Source: Cupriavidus sp. UYMMa02A (lineage in GTDB: Bacteria; Pseudomonadota; Gammaproteobacteria; Burkholderiales; Burkholderiaceae). Taken from it: a stretch of 64,000 bases of DNA. Numbering within the stretch: the stretch's first letter is position 1; each line of letters begins with the position of its first letter. The notes below the pieces were generated by a model. It was not told the DNA's origin. It ran no database searches and worked only from the letters and a program-made list of their open reading frames with translations. The DNA lies in the NCBI GenBank assembly GCA_001725945.1, contig LRMT01000034.1, forward strand, positions 62,001 to 126,000, read 5' to 3'. Shown here piece after piece: positions 1 to 9,481 of this stretch. The position numbers and the translations under genes are program-made.

Positions 1-34
1 GGGCGATGGTGACGGTAAGCGTGGTGAAATCCAT
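1..34 (-). CDS. Enoyl-CoA hydratase family protein, N-terminal fragment
   Basis: The minus strand shows an ATG at 34 followed by codons for MDFTTLTVTIA, which run off the left edge. This is a typical start for the short-chain enoyl-CoA hydratase that follows methylcrotonyl-CoA carboxylase beta in leucine operons, where it acts as methylglutaconyl-CoA hydratase (liuC). It lies 38 bases after the mccB stop on the same strand, which fits the operon order. Only 11 residues are visible, so the assignment rests mainly on context. Confidence 0.45.
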   Translation of the reverse strand, partial: MDFTTLTVTIA

Positions 35-72
35 GGCGGTCTGGCTTGAATGAGCGTGGGTCGGCGGCAGGC

Positions 73-1679
73 TTACATGCGGAATACGCCGAACTTCATA
101 TCGTCGATCGGTGCGTTCAGGCTCGCCGACAGTCCCAGCCCCAGCACCGTTCGCGTCTGCGCAGGATCGATCACGCCGTCATCCCACAACCGCGCGCTCG
201 CGTAGTACGGGTGGCCCTGGTGTTCGTACTGGTCGCGGATCGGCTGCTTGAACGCCTCTTCTTCCTCGGCGCTCCACTTGCCGCCCTTGGCCTCGATGCC
301 GTCGCGGCGCACCGTGGCCAGCACGCTCGCGGCCTGCTCGCCGCCCATGACGGAAATCCGTGCATTCGGCCACATCCACAGGAAGCGCGGTGAATATGCA
401 CGCCCGCACATGCCGTAGTTGCCGGCACCGAACGAGCCGCCGATGATCACCGTGAACTTCGGCACCTGCGCCGTGGCCACCGCCGTCACCATCTTGGCGC
501 CGTTGCGCGCGATGCCTTCGTTCTCGTACTTGCGCCCGACCATGAAGCCGGTGATGTTCTGCAGGAACACCAGCGGGATCTTGCGCTGGCAGCACAGCTC
601 GATGAAGTGCGCGCCCTTGAGTGCCGACTCCGAGAACAGGATGCCGTTGTTGGCGATGATGCCGACCGGGTAGCCCCAGATACGCGCGAAGCCGCATACG
701 AGCGTAGTGCCGTAGCGTGCCTTGAACTCGTCGAACTCGGAGCCGTCCACCAGGCGCGCAATGACTTCGCGTACGTCGAATGGCTTGCGCGTATCGGTCG
801 GGATCACGCCATACAGCTCTTCCACCGGGTACAGCGGTTCTGCCGGCTCATGCAGGCGAATCTGGTCGGGCTTGCGCCGGTTCAGGTGCTGCACGATATT
901 GCGCGCGAGCGACAGTGCGTGGTGGTCGTTCTGCGCGAAGTAGTCCGCGACACCCGACAGGCGCGTGTGCACGTCGGCGCCGCCGAGATCCTCGGCGGTG
1001 ACTTCCTCGCCAGTGGCAGCCTTCACCAGCGGCGGGCCGCCCAGGAAAATCGTGCCCTGGTTCTTGACGATGATCGACTCGTCGCTCATTGCCGGCACAT
1101 ACGCGCCGCCGGCCGTGCATGAGCCCATCACGACCGCGATCTGCGGGATGCCTTGCTTGGACAGGTTGGCCTGGTTGTAGAAGATGCGGCCGAAGTGGTC
1201 GCGATCGGGGAAGACGTCGTCCTGGTTCGGCAGGTTGGCGCCGCCCGAGTCGACCAGGTAGATGCACGGCAGGTTGTTCTGCTCGGCGATCTCCTGCGCG
1301 CGCACGTGCTTCTTTACCGTCATCGGGTAGTAGGTACCGCCCTTGACGGTCGCGTCGTTGCAGACGATCACGCATTCCTGCCCGGCCACGCGGCCGATGC
1401 CGGTGATGATGCCGGCGCCGGCGCGGCATCGTCATACATGTCGTACGCGGCCAGTTGCGACAGCTCCAGGAACGGCGTGCCCGGGTCCAGCAACTGCTGC
1501 ACGCGGTCACGCGGCAGCAGCTTGCCGCGCGACAGGTGCTTGTCGCGCGCGGCTTCGCCGCCGCCTTCGGCGAGCTTCGCCACCTTGGCCTTGAGGTCGG
1601 CCACCAGTGCCTGCATGGCTTCGGCATTGGCCTTGAACGCTTCGGAGCGTGCGTTGAGTTTGGTTTCTAAGGTCGGCAT
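73..1679 (-). CDS. mccB: Methylcrotonyl-CoA carboxylase beta subunit (carboxyltransferase), one frame break
   Basis: Biotin-dependent carboxyltransferase subunit that carboxylates 3-methylcrotonyl-CoA in leucine catabolism. The N-terminal 100 residues ([15 protein letters not shown] onward, [16 protein letters not shown]) and the remaining ~435 residues ([52 protein letters not shown]) lie in two frames. They join at about 1410-1425, where restoring one G gives the expected [17 protein letters not shown]. The span of 1607 bases is one short of 536 codons, matching the family's length of about 535 residues. It follows ivd on the same strand by 69 bases. The break is most likely a sequence error. 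Confidence 0.9.
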
Positions 1680-1748
1680 ACGATCTTGGGCAGGTCTTGT
1701 TCTGGTCAGGCCGCGGACAGGGCGGGGCAGTGGGGCGTCGGTCGCGGA

Positions 1749-2931
1749 TCAGGCCGTTTCGGCGTACAGCTCGCGGCCGATCAGCATGCGGCGAATCTCC
1801 GAAGTGCCGGCGCCAATCTCGTACAGCTTGGCATCGCGCCACAGCCGCCCGGCCGGGTATTCGTTGATATAGCCATTGCCGCCCAGGATCTGCACGGTTT
1901 CGCCCGCCATCCACGTCGCCTTCTCGGCCGTGTACAGGATCACCGCGGCGCAGTCCTTGCGCACCTGGCGCACGTGATCGCTGCCGAGCGAATCGAGGTT
2001 CTTGCCGACCGTGTACAGGTAGCTGCGCGCTGCCTGCAGCGTCGTGTACATGTCGGCCACCTTGCCCTGGATCAGCTGGAATTCGCCGATGCTCTGGCCA
2101 AACTGCTTGCGGTCGTGGATGTACGGCGTGACCACGTCCATGCACGCCTGCATGATGCCGACCGGGCCGCCCGACAGCACGGCGCGCTCGTAGTCCAGGC
2201 CGCTCATCAGCACCTTGGCGCCGCCATTCTCGGCGCCGAGGATGTTCTCGACCGGCACTTCCACGTCCTCGAACACCAGCTCGCCCGTGTGCGAGCCGCG
2301 CATGCCGAGCTTGTCCAGCTTCTGCGCGACCGAGAAGCCCTTCATGCCTTTCTCGACGATAAACGCGGTCATGCGCGCGCGCGCCCAGGTCCGGCTCGGT
2401 CTTGGCATAGACCACCAGCACGTCGCAGTCCGGGCCGTTGGTGATCCACATCTTGGTGCCGTTGAGCACGTAACGGTCGCCCTTGAAGTCGGCGCGCAGC
2501 TTCATGCTGACCACGTCGGAGCCGGCGTTCGGCTCGCTCATGGCGAGCGCGCCGATCCATTCACCCGACACCAGTTTGGGCAGATACTTGGCCTTCTGCG
2601 CGGCGCTGCCGTTGCGGTGGATCTGGTTCACGCACAAGTTGGAGTGCGCGCCGTACGAGAGGCCCACCGACGCCGAGGCGCGGCTGATCTCCTCCATCGC
2701 CACCATGTGGGCCAGATAGCCCATGTTGGCGCCGCCGTATTCCTCGGCCACGGTGATGCCGAGCACGCCGAGGTCGCCCATCTTCTTCCAGGCGTCCATC
2801 GGGAACTGGTCGGTGCGGTCGATCTCTCCGGCGCGCGGGGCCAGTTCAGCCTGGGCCCAGTCGCGCACGGCGCTGCGCAGCATCTCGATGTCTTCGCCCA
2901 GGTCGAATCTCAGGCCAGGGAGTTGGGTCAT
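1749..2931 (-). CDS. ivd: Isovaleryl-CoA dehydrogenase, one frame break
   Basis: FAD-dependent acyl-CoA dehydrogenase that oxidises isovaleryl-CoA to 3-methylcrotonyl-CoA, passing electrons to ETF. Visible signatures are [16 protein letters not shown], the [17 protein letters not shown] nucleotide-binding stretch, [19 protein letters not shown], and in the second frame [20 protein letters not shown] and [20 protein letters not shown]. The frame changes at about 2370-2383 in an alternating GCGCGCGCGC tract that carries one base too many (1183 bases, one over 394 codons), so DLGARGMTAF becomes [10 protein letters not shown]. Length is about 393 residues, normal for the family. It sits between the acyl-CoA synthetase and mccB in a leucine-degradation operon. 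Confidence 0.9.
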
Positions 2932-2971
2932 GATCGTGTTCTTCCGTGAGTGTGTAGGGGAGCGCCGGGAG

Positions 2972-4708
2972 TCAGGCGGTCTTGCTTTCAGTAAGGTTGA
3001 GTTCCTTCGTCATGCTTTCGCGCATGACGAACTTCTGCACCTTGCCCGTGATGGTCATCGGCATTTCATCGACGAAGCGGATATAGCGCGGGATCTTGTA
3101 GTGGGCGATCTGGTCGCGGCAGAACGCGCGGATCTCGTCTTCCGTCGCGGCCTGGCCCGGCTTGAGCACGATCCAGGCGCAGATTTCCTCGCCGTACTTC
3201 TGGTCCGGCACGCCGAACACCTGCACGGCCTGGACCTTCGGATGGCGGAACAGGAATTCCTCGATCTCGCGCGGGTAGACGTTCTCGCCGCCGCGGATCA
3301 GCATGTCCTTGACGCGGCCGACGATATTGCAATAGCCCTCTGCGTCGACCGTCGCCAGGTCGCCGGTATGCATCCAGCCGTCGCGGATCGCTTCACGGGT
3401 GCGCGCTTCGTCGTCCCAGTAGCCGAGCATGACGGAGTAGCCGCGCGTGCACAGCTCGCCGGTCTCGCCGACCGGCACGATCTGGCCCGTGGCATCGACC
3501 ACTTTGCATTCCAGGTGCGGCTGCACGCGGCCGACCGTGGCGACGCGCTTGTCGAGCGGATCATCGGTCGAGCTCTGAAACGATACCGGGCTGGTTTCGG
3601 TCATGCCGTAGGCAATCGTGACTTCGGCCATGTGCATGTCGGCCACGACGCGCTTCATGACTTCGATCGGGCACGGCGAGCCGGCCATGATGCCGGTGCG
3701 CAGCGTCGAGAAGTCAAAGCGGCTGAATTCGGGGTGGTCGAGCTGGGCGATGAACATGGTTGGCACGCCGTGCAGGGCGGTGCAGCGCTCTTCGCTGACG
3801 GCCGACATGGTGGCGACCGGTTCAAAGGCCTCGCCCGGGAAGACCATGCACGCGCCAGTGGACACGCAGGCCAGCACGGCCAGCACCATGCCGAAGCAGT
3901 GGTACAGCGGCACGGGGATGCACAGCTTGTCCTGCTCGGTAAAGCGCATCGCGGCGGCGATATAGCGCGCGTTATTGACGATGTTCCGGTGCGTCAGCGT
4001 GGCGCCCTTGGGTGCGCCTGTGGTGCCGCTCGTGAACTGGACATTGATCGGGTCCTTCCGGTCGAGTTGCGCCGTGATCGCGTCGAGTTCGGCAACCGGC
4101 ACGCCGGCGCCGCGCGCGAGCAGTTCCTGCCAGGTCAGCATGCCGGGCGTGGGCTTGTCTTCCATGCGGATGACCCAGCGTAGTTCCGGCAGGCGCACTG
4201 CCTGCAGCGCGCCCGGTTCGCATTGCTGCAGCTCGGGGGCGAGGGTCTGCAGCATGTCGAGGTATCGCGAGGTCTTGAACGACTCCGGCGCGATGACGGC
4301 CTTGCAGCCGACCTTATTCAGCGCATATTCCAGTTCCGACAGGCGGTAGGCCGGATTGATGTTGACCATGACCAGGCCCACGCGGGCCGTGGCGAACTGG
4401 GTCAGCAGCCATTCGGCGCGGTTCGGCGACCAGATGCCGACGCGGTCGCCGCGGCGCAGGCCCAGCGCATGAAGTCCCGCGGCCATGGCATCGACGGCGG
4501 CCGCAAATTCCTGCCAGGTCCAGCGGATGCCTTGCTCGCGGAACACCACTGCCGGACGCTGCCCATGGCGCGCGACGGTGTCGGCCAGCAGGGCCGGGAT
4601 GGTCTGCTCGCTGAGCGGGGAAGTGGTGTCGCCCTTCACATAGGACAGCCCGTTGGCAGGCAAGGTCGTATCGGGCACGGGCCGGGTTGCCCCAGGCTGC
4701 ATGGTCAT
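2972..4708 (-). CDS. AMP-dependent acyl-CoA synthetase (liu operon)
   Basis: An intact 578-residue adenylate-forming enzyme that activates a carboxylic acid to its CoA ester. The P-loop-like motif [20 protein letters not shown], the YGMTETSP motif, the hinge region [20 protein letters not shown] and the C-terminal lysine region [12 protein letters not shown] are all present. The start at 4708 has GGAG nine bases upstream. It is first in the minus-strand operon before isovaleryl-CoA dehydrogenase and mccB. Activation of isovalerate or another short or medium branched acid is therefore likely, but the substrate cannot be read from sequence. Confidence 0.85.
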   Translation of the reverse strand: MTMQPGATRPVPDTTLPANGLSYVKGDTTSPLSEQTIPALLADTVARHGQRPAVVFREQGIRWTWQEFAAAVDAMAAGLHALGLRRGDRVGIWSPNRAEWLLTQFATARVGLVMVNINPAYRLSELEYALNKVGCKAVIAPESFKTSRYLDMLQTLAPELQQCEPGALQAVRLPELRWVIRMEDKPTPGMLTWQELLARGAGVPVAELDAITAQLDRKDPINVQFTSGTTGAPKGATLTHRNIVNNARYIAAAMRFTEQDKLCIPVPLYHCFGMVLAVLACVSTGACMVFPGEAFEPVATMSAVSEERCTALHGVPTMFIAQLDHPEFSRFDFSTLRTGIMAGSPCPIEVMKRVVADMHMAEVTIAYGMTETSPVSFQSSTDDPLDKRVATVGRVQPHLECKVVDATGQIVPVGETGELCTRGYSVMLGYWDDEARTREAIRDGWMHTGDLATVDAEGYCNIVGRVKDMLIRGGENVYPREIEEFLFRHPKVQAVQVFGVPDQKYGEEICAWIVLKPGQAATEDEIRAFCRDQIAHYKIPRYIRFVDEMPMTITGKVQKFVMRESMTKELNLTESKTA

Positions 4709-4752
4709 GCTCGTCTCCAGAATGCGGCGTTCAGTATCGTCCTTCCCGTATT

Positions 4753-4767
4753 TTGAGCTTCACTCAA
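4753..4767. promoter_or_regulatory. Palindrome TTGAG-N5-CTCAA, candidate TetR operator
   Basis: A perfect 5-bp inverted repeat (TTGAG, spacer CTTCA, CTCAA) 45 bases upstream of the acyl-CoA synthetase start, in the divergent region shared with the TetR gene. A near copy lies at 4861-4875. Two copies flanking an AT-rich promoter region beside a TetR gene suggest operators for that regulator. No experimental support. Confidence 0.5.
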
Positions 4768-4860
4768 GGTCGTATCGGGAAACTGTCGGGGCGGTTTTGC
4801 GCTGCTTTTTAATTGCTGTGCGATAAAGTTATACCCGTCCTCAGAAAAAATCAATAAAAA

Positions 4861-4875
4861 TTGAGTGTTGTTCAA
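4861..4875. promoter_or_regulatory. Palindrome TTGAG-N5-TTCAA, second candidate TetR operator
   Basis: Second copy of the element at 4753-4767, with one mismatch in the right arm (TTCAA for CTCAA) and the same 5-base spacer. It lies about 100 bases upstream of the TetR start, next to the AT-richest stretch of this intergenic region (about 4800-4880), where a promoter is expected. Confidence 0.45.
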
Positions 4876-4976
4876 CTATGAGCTAAAGTGAGTCCGAGGC
4901 CCGTTGGCGCTGGCTGGCCCGGGGCTGCACCTTATAATGCCGGCCGTCGCAGATATCACCACGCAAGGACACGTCG

Positions 4977-5687
4977 ATGCAGCAGATTGCGGGACAGCGC
5001 CGGGTGCCGGCGCGCGCCAAGGCCGAGCAGCGCATGCGCGACATCCTCCGGGTCGGGCGAGAAGTGTTTTCCGAGCTTGGCTATGAACGCGCGACCACCA
5101 CGGAGATCGCGCAGCGGCTAGGCATCTCCGAAGGCACCGTTTTCACGTACTTCCACAGCAAGCGCGATTTGTGCGTACGGGTGATCCAGGACTGGTACGA
5201 CGAGATCATTGCCGCGATCGAGAGCGGCCTGCCGCGAGAACAAAGCACCAAGATCCAGCTCGAGTTCTTCGTGCGCACGCACTTGCGGCTGTTCCTGATC
5301 CAGGGTACGGGGTTGTGCGCGCTGGTGCTGTCTGAGGGGCGGGCCAAGGGGCAGGGCCTCGACGAAGTGTTCGTGCCGCTGCAAAGGCGCTATACCGCGC
5401 CCTTGATGGACTTGCTGGCGCGCGCCCAGGCACGCAAGGAAATCCGCACGGATCTGTCGCTGCGGCTGCTGCGCTCGGCCATCCTCGGGCCGATGGAGCA
5501 CATTCTCTGGGATGCGGTGGTAAGCGGACGTCCGGTCGACATCGACCGGACCGCCAGCGACCTGATCGCGCTGCTGTGGCCGGCGTTGCAGCCGCCGGAT
5601 CTCGATGCCGTCGCGCTCAAGCAGTTCTACGGCGAAGTGGGTGCTGCGCTGGCGCGGGTGACGCAGACGGCGCCGCCGACCGAGTAA
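4977..5687 (+). CDS. TetR/AcrR family transcriptional regulator
   Basis: 236 residues. The N-terminal helix-turn-helix is clear (ATTTEIAQRLGISEGTVFTY followed by FHSKRDLC, about residues 38-65). The remainder is the variable ligand-binding domain. It is transcribed divergently from the acyl-CoA synthetase of the leucine operon. With two related palindromes between them it probably represses that operon and itself, with an acyl-CoA as likely effector (inferred). An AAGGA about ten bases upstream supports the start. Intact. Confidence 0.85.
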   Translation: MQQIAGQRRVPARAKAEQRMRDILRVGREVFSELGYERATTTEIAQRLGISEGTVFTYFHSKRDLCVRVIQDWYDEIIAAIESGLPREQSTKIQLEFFVRTHLRLFLIQGTGLCALVLSEGRAKGQGLDEVFVPLQRRYTAPLMDLLARAQARKEIRTDLSLRLLRSAILGPMEHILWDAVVSGRPVDIDRTASDLIALLWPALQPPDLDAVALKQFYGEVGAALARVTQTAPPTE

Positions 5688-5696
5688 GGCCGCGCC

Positions 5697-5831
5697 TTAC
5701 CACACGGTCTGGATCATGCCCGGCAACCGTGCCCCGAGATCCTCCTTGATGGCATCGGTCTCGCCAGCGAGGAAGAGGGTTGCCAGCGCCGCGGCCAGCA
5801 CGGCGATCAGGTAGATAAGTCTGGCGTTCAT
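5697..5831 (-). CDS. Small exported or membrane-anchored peptide, 44 residues, unknown
   Basis: A short frame with a strong ribosome binding site (AGGAG, spaced about eight bases from ATG 5831) encodes MNARLIYLIAVLAAALATLF, then LAGETDAIKEDLGARLPG and a tail ending VW. The first ~22 residues form one hydrophobic segment after an Arg, like a signal peptide or membrane anchor. It ends ten bases beyond the convergent tetR stop. I do not recognise a family. The strong ribosome site and amphipathic layout make it a plausible gene. Confidence 0.5.
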   Translation of the reverse strand: MNARLIYLIAVLAAALATLFLAGETDAIKEDLGARLPGMIQTVW

Positions 5832-6105
5832 GGCTGCTCCTTTGGAGTGGGGCCACGCCAGGCCAAGGGCATCGATGCCGGGTCTGGCGTGTGCTTTCCC
5901 TACGCACGTGCCATGCCATGTTCAGAAGCCTCATCGAGGTGCCTGATGCGTCGCTGACGGTGCCGTAACTGATGGCGCCGGGCCAACACGTCTCCCACAG
6001 GCCGTTGGCTGGTGACAGACCTTCCCGCGATTTGCGATGAGCGTTGACAGCGCGGGATCCCAGGATTCCTTCCGGCAATCCCCTGCGGCAGCGCCCCATC
6101 ACCAC

Positions 6106-6152
6106 AAAAGCAGAGCGCCCGCCTTGCCGCTGCCGCGGCACGGGCGGGCGCT
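6106..6152 (-). terminator. Rho-independent terminator of the tau operon
   Basis: A 10-bp perfect stem (AGCGCCCGCC at 6114-6123 with GGCGGGCGCT at 6143-6152) is followed on the minus strand by CTGCTTTT. It lies just after the stop of the minus-strand permease gene at 6184. The rest of 5832-6183 shows no coding sequence that I can support. Confidence 0.7.
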
Positions 6153-6183
6153 CCTGAGCGTCCCTTACGCTTGCTGTCAGGTC

Positions 6184-7083
6184 TTACATGCGACCCTTCC
6201 AGGGCACCAGCCATGTCTCCGACTTGCGCATCAGCAGGTCGAACAGGAAGGCAATCAGCCCGATCAGCAGGATGCCCATGATGACCACGTCGGTGCGCAG
6301 GAAGTTGGACGCGTTGAGTACCATCTGGCCCAGGCCGGCGGTAGCCGCGACCATCTCGGCGGCCACCAGCGTGGTCCAGCCGAAACCGATGGCGATACGC
6401 ATGCCGGTCAGGATATCGGGCAGCGCGGCGGGCAGCACCACGTGCCGGATCACCTGCCACGGCGTGGCGCCCATCGAGTAAGCCGCGTTGATCTGCTCGA
6501 TCGTCACCGAGCGCACGCCGGCGCGCGCCGACATGGCCAGCGGGGCGAAGCAGGCGAGATAGATCAGCAGGATCTTCGAGGTCTCGTCGATGCCGAACCA
6601 GATCACGATCAGCGGCAGGTAGGCCAGCGGCGGCAGCGGGCGGTAGAACTCGATGGGCGGATCGAAGACGCCGCGCGCAATGCGCGACACGCCCATCAGC
6701 ACGCCGACCGGCACCGCGGTGAGCACGGCCAGCGCGAAGGCGCCGAACACGCGCACCAGGCTCGCGTGGAAGTGGTCCAGCAACGGCAGCCCACCTTGAA
6801 CATTGCCGTTCCAGGCATCGATAAACGCCTTGATGATGGCCTCGGGCGTGGGCAGGAACAGCGGCGGCACCCATTGGAGGTGGCTGGCGATCCACCACAG
6901 GGCGAAGAGCGTCACCACGGTGACGATGGCGATGCGCGAGCTGGATCCTTCGCCCGGCATGTGGTAGCCGGAGACGGTGCGCATGGCGCGCCGCGGAGCC
7001 GCCGGCTGGGCGGCGGCTGAACTCTTGGCAGGCGCTGCTGTGGCCGCCATGGCGGCGTCGACCTGTTGGGCGGGTACGGTCAT
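6184..7083 (-). CDS. tauC: Taurine/sulfonate ABC transporter permease
   Basis: Inner-membrane permease of the SsuC/TauC family, about 299 residues. It opens with an Ala/Pro-rich tail of about 50 residues. A first membrane segment ([20 protein letters not shown]) and the binding-protein-dependent transport domain follow, with the EAA-like loop [20 protein letters not shown]. In the raw sequence it reads in one frame with the upstream ATPase gene. However, the ATG at 7083 has its own GAGGA eight bases upstream, and restoring one missing base in tauB would end that gene at 7094. I therefore annotate two genes. A terminator follows at 6106-6152. Confidence 0.8.
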   Translation of the reverse strand: MTVPAQQVDAAMAATAAPAKSSAAAQPAAPRRAMRTVSGYHMPGEGSSSRIAIVTVVTLFALWWIASHLQWVPPLFLPTPEAIIKAFIDAWNGNVQGGLPLLDHFHASLVRVFGAFALAVLTAVPVGVLMGVSRIARGVFDPPIEFYRPLPPLAYLPLIVIWFGIDETSKILLIYLACFAPLAMSARAGVRSVTIEQINAAYSMGATPWQVIRHVVLPAALPDILTGMRIAIGFGWTTLVAAEMVAATAGLGQMVLNASNFLRTDVVIMGILLIGLIAFLFDLLMRKSETWLVPWKGRM

Positions 7084-7093
7084 GGCTTTATCC

Positions 7094-7869
7094 TCAGGCG
7101 TGGCATGGATCAGGTCGACGATTTCTTCGCGGTAGCGGATGAACTCGGGGTCGGACTTGACGGCGCGCGCGTCACCGCATTCGATATAGCGCCGCGCGAA
7201 GGGCAGGTCGTAGCTGTGCGCGATGCGGCCCGGCGATGGCGTCATCACGATCAGCCGCGTGGCAAGGAAGAGCGCTTCTTCCACGCTGTGCGTGATGAAG
7301 AAGACGATCTTCTGCTCGCGCGCCCAGAGCCGCAGGATCAGCGCCTGGATCGATTCGCGCGTCAGCGCGTCGAGCGCGCCGAGCGGCTCGTCCATCAGCA
7401 TCACTTCCGGGTCGTTGGCCAGCGCGCGCGCAATGCCCACGCGTTGCTGCATGCCGCCGGAGAGCTGGTACACAGGCTTGCTGGCGACTTTTTCCAGGCC
7501 TACCTGGGCCAGCTTTTCATGCGCGATGCGCAGGCGCTCGGCACGGCCCACGCCGCGCAGGCGCAGTCCGAGCGCGACGTTGTCGGCGACGTTGAGCCAG
7601 GGCATCAGCGCATGCTTCTGGAACACCACGCCACGTTCGGCGCCGGGGCCCAGCACGGGCTTGCCGTCGAGGCGGATCTCGCCTTCCGACGGCTGCATGA
7701 AGCCGGCGATGCAGGACAGCAGCGTAGTCTTGCCGCAGCCAGAGGCGCCGAGGGCGACGACGAAGTCACCGCGTTCCATGGTCAGGTTCACTTGGGACAG
7801 GGCCAGCGTCTGCGCGCCGCCGCGGCCGCCATAGTTGACGCTGAGCTTGTCGATTTCCAGTCGGGACAT
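7094..7869 (-). CDS. tauB: Taurine/sulfonate ABC transporter ATP-binding protein, probable frame break near the 3' end
   Basis: Cytoplasmic ATPase of the transporter. It shows Walker A ([11 protein letters not shown]), the Q-loop ([11 protein letters not shown]), the ABC signature ([17 protein letters not shown]), Walker B ([16 protein letters not shown]) and the switch His ([10 protein letters not shown]). The start at 7869 ([10 protein letters not shown]) has AGGAGG seven bases upstream and is preferred to a longer frame beginning at 7959. The span 7094-7869 is 776 bases, one short of 259 codons, matching the usual TauB length of about 255-260 residues. The continuous frame into tauC is therefore probably an artefact. 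Confidence 0.8.
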
Positions 7870-8004
7870 GAACGGTCCTCCTGAAGGATTGGGGTGTGGC
7901 TTGCCGCATCGCCGGCCATTTGGGGCCGGGATGGGCTGGAATCGCTGCGGTACGGGCACCGCAGCATGGAAGCGCCTCGCAGGCGCGATTTGGGAGGAGG
8001 CCGG

Positions 8005-9003
8005 CTACCTGGCGGCGCGCCGCACCCACTCGGCGTTGACGCCGGTGCTGTAGTCGGGCAACACGGTCTGGATCGTGCCCTGTTCCTTCAGGAAGACCGC
8101 TGCCGAGCGCAATGCGCTGGCCGCGCCGCCGCCGAGCCAGCGCGGCGAGGCCTGCTCCTGCAGCGTCGGGAAGCTGTAGAGCGCCATGCTCGCCGGGACT
8201 TCCTCGGCCTTGGCGCCGGTCAGCCGGGCCACGGACTTGATGGGCGCGGAATCAGGCGTCCACGCGGCCTTGTTGTTGCGGTAGTTGTCGTCGGCGGCGG
8301 CCAGCACGCGCACGAACTTGACCATGAAGTCCGGGTTCTCGCGCGCGAACTTCTTGTTGGCGATCATGCCGTCGAAGGTAGCCTTGCCGGTCTGCGCGGC
8401 GATCTGCCCGGAGGTGGTCAGGACCTTGCCCGAGCGCTTGACCTTGGCCAGCACCGGATCCCAGATGAACGTGGCGTCGATGTCGCCGCGTTCCCAGGCG
8501 GCGGCGACTTCGGGCGGGCGCATGTTCATGATCTTGACGTCCTTCGGGCTGATCTTGGCCTGCTCCAGCGCCACTAGCGTGTGGTAGTGCGTCGTCGAGA
8601 CGAACGGCACGCCCACGCGCTTGCCCTTGAGATCGGCAATGCTGTTGACCTGCGCCCCATTGCGCGCGACGAATGCCTCGGCGGCGTTGATGTCGTCCAG
8701 GATCCAGAACAGCTCGACATCGAGCCCCTGCGACAGCGCCGAGGCAATGGGCGAGGAACCGGCCTCGCCGATCGCGATCTGGCCCGAGGCCATCGCGCGG
8801 ATCACGTCGCCGCCGCCGGTGAACTGTCGGAACGAGACCTTGTAGCCGGTCTGCTTTTCCACCTCCTTCATGTCCTGCGCATAGCGCCAGGGCACCACCA
8901 TGTCCTGATAGGCGATGACGACTTCCTTCGCCTGTGCGTGAGCGGCCGGGGCCAGTACGGCCGCCAGGGCCACGCCTGCTGCCAGTTGCTTGAACCAATG
9001 CAT
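8005..9003 (-). CDS. tauA: Taurine ABC transporter periplasmic binding protein
   Basis: 332 residues with a signal peptide (MHWFKQLAAGVALAAVLAP then AAHAQA). TauA-family signatures include the GGDVIRAMASGQIAIGEAGS region, VGVPFVSTTHYHTLVALE and AAWERGDIDATFIWDPVLAK. It captures taurine or related sulfonates and delivers them to TauBC. The start at 9003 has GAGGAG about nine bases upstream. A longer frame from 9069 lacks that and spoils the signal peptide. It is first in the tauABC order on the minus strand, 135 bases before tauB. Confidence 0.9.
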   Translation of the reverse strand: MHWFKQLAAGVALAAVLAPAAHAQAKEVVIAYQDMVVPWRYAQDMKEVEKQTGYKVSFRQFTGGGDVIRAMASGQIAIGEAGSSPIASALSQGLDVELFWILDDINAAEAFVARNGAQVNSIADLKGKRVGVPFVSTTHYHTLVALEQAKISPKDVKIMNMRPPEVAAAWERGDIDATFIWDPVLAKVKRSGKVLTTSGQIAAQTGKATFDGMIANKKFARENPDFMVKFVRVLAAADDNYRNNKAAWTPDSAPIKSVARLTGAKAEEVPASMALYSFPTLQEQASPRWLGGGAASALRSAAVFLKEQGTIQTVLPDYSTGVNAEWVRRAAR

Positions 9004-9308
9004 GATCAGACTCCTCGAGGATTGAAACTGCTTGCATGCCGACCGCAGCGGCGGCACGGTGGTCGGCACCGGCGCGGTGCCCGCGTGTGGTGCCTAAACG
9101 AGGAGAAGAGGAAGTTGAGCAAGAGGCATGCCAGTCTCCTTTGGCTGGGGTGTCTATGCACCCTCTGTGTGATGGGGCTACCCGTTTCCGCCAGGTAGCG
9201 CCGGCACATGACGCATGGCGCGGCATGTGAGCGCCATGGTAGGGAAGGCCGCTATGCGCGGTTAGTGCCAGTGCGGGGCTTTCGTTGGGTCCAGCCGTTT
9301 GGCCCACG

Positions 9309-9337
9309 GCTGCCGCCCCGCAATGCGGGGCGGCAGC
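9309..9337. repeat. Perfect 13-bp hairpin
   Basis: GCTGCCGCCCCGC and GCGGGGCGGCAGC are separated by AAT, giving a perfect GC-rich hairpin between tauA (start 9003) and proQ (stop 9482). It has no T-run, so it is not a textbook terminator. It could still stop transcription from proQ or be a REP-like element. The rest of 9004-9481 (about 480 bases) shows no gene that I can support. Confidence 0.5.
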
Positions 9338-9392
9338 GGTTCGGAGGGGTGCTGAGGGGGAGGTGAAGAGGCGTGTCGGCGCGTGGCGCGAA

Positions 9393-9410
9393 GGCCCTCT
9401 GGAGAGGGCC
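9393..9410 (-). terminator. Short hairpin downstream of the proQ-like gene
   Basis: GGCCCTCT and AGAGGGCC form a perfect 8-bp stem with a 2-base loop, 72 bases beyond the proQ-like stop on the minus strand. There is no U-tract, so terminator function is weakly supported. Confidence 0.3.
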
Positions 9411-9481
9411 GACCGGATACCGATATCGCGGGTCAGGCCATCAGGCCTTCCCGCACGTCCCGCATTGCGCGGGCCGTGCTG

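Noticed and set aside
848..1627. Long Arg/Pro-rich frames antisense or offset to mccB
   Set aside because: Shadow frames of a clear family gene; no motif, no ribosome site, composition typical of GC-rich out-of-frame translation.
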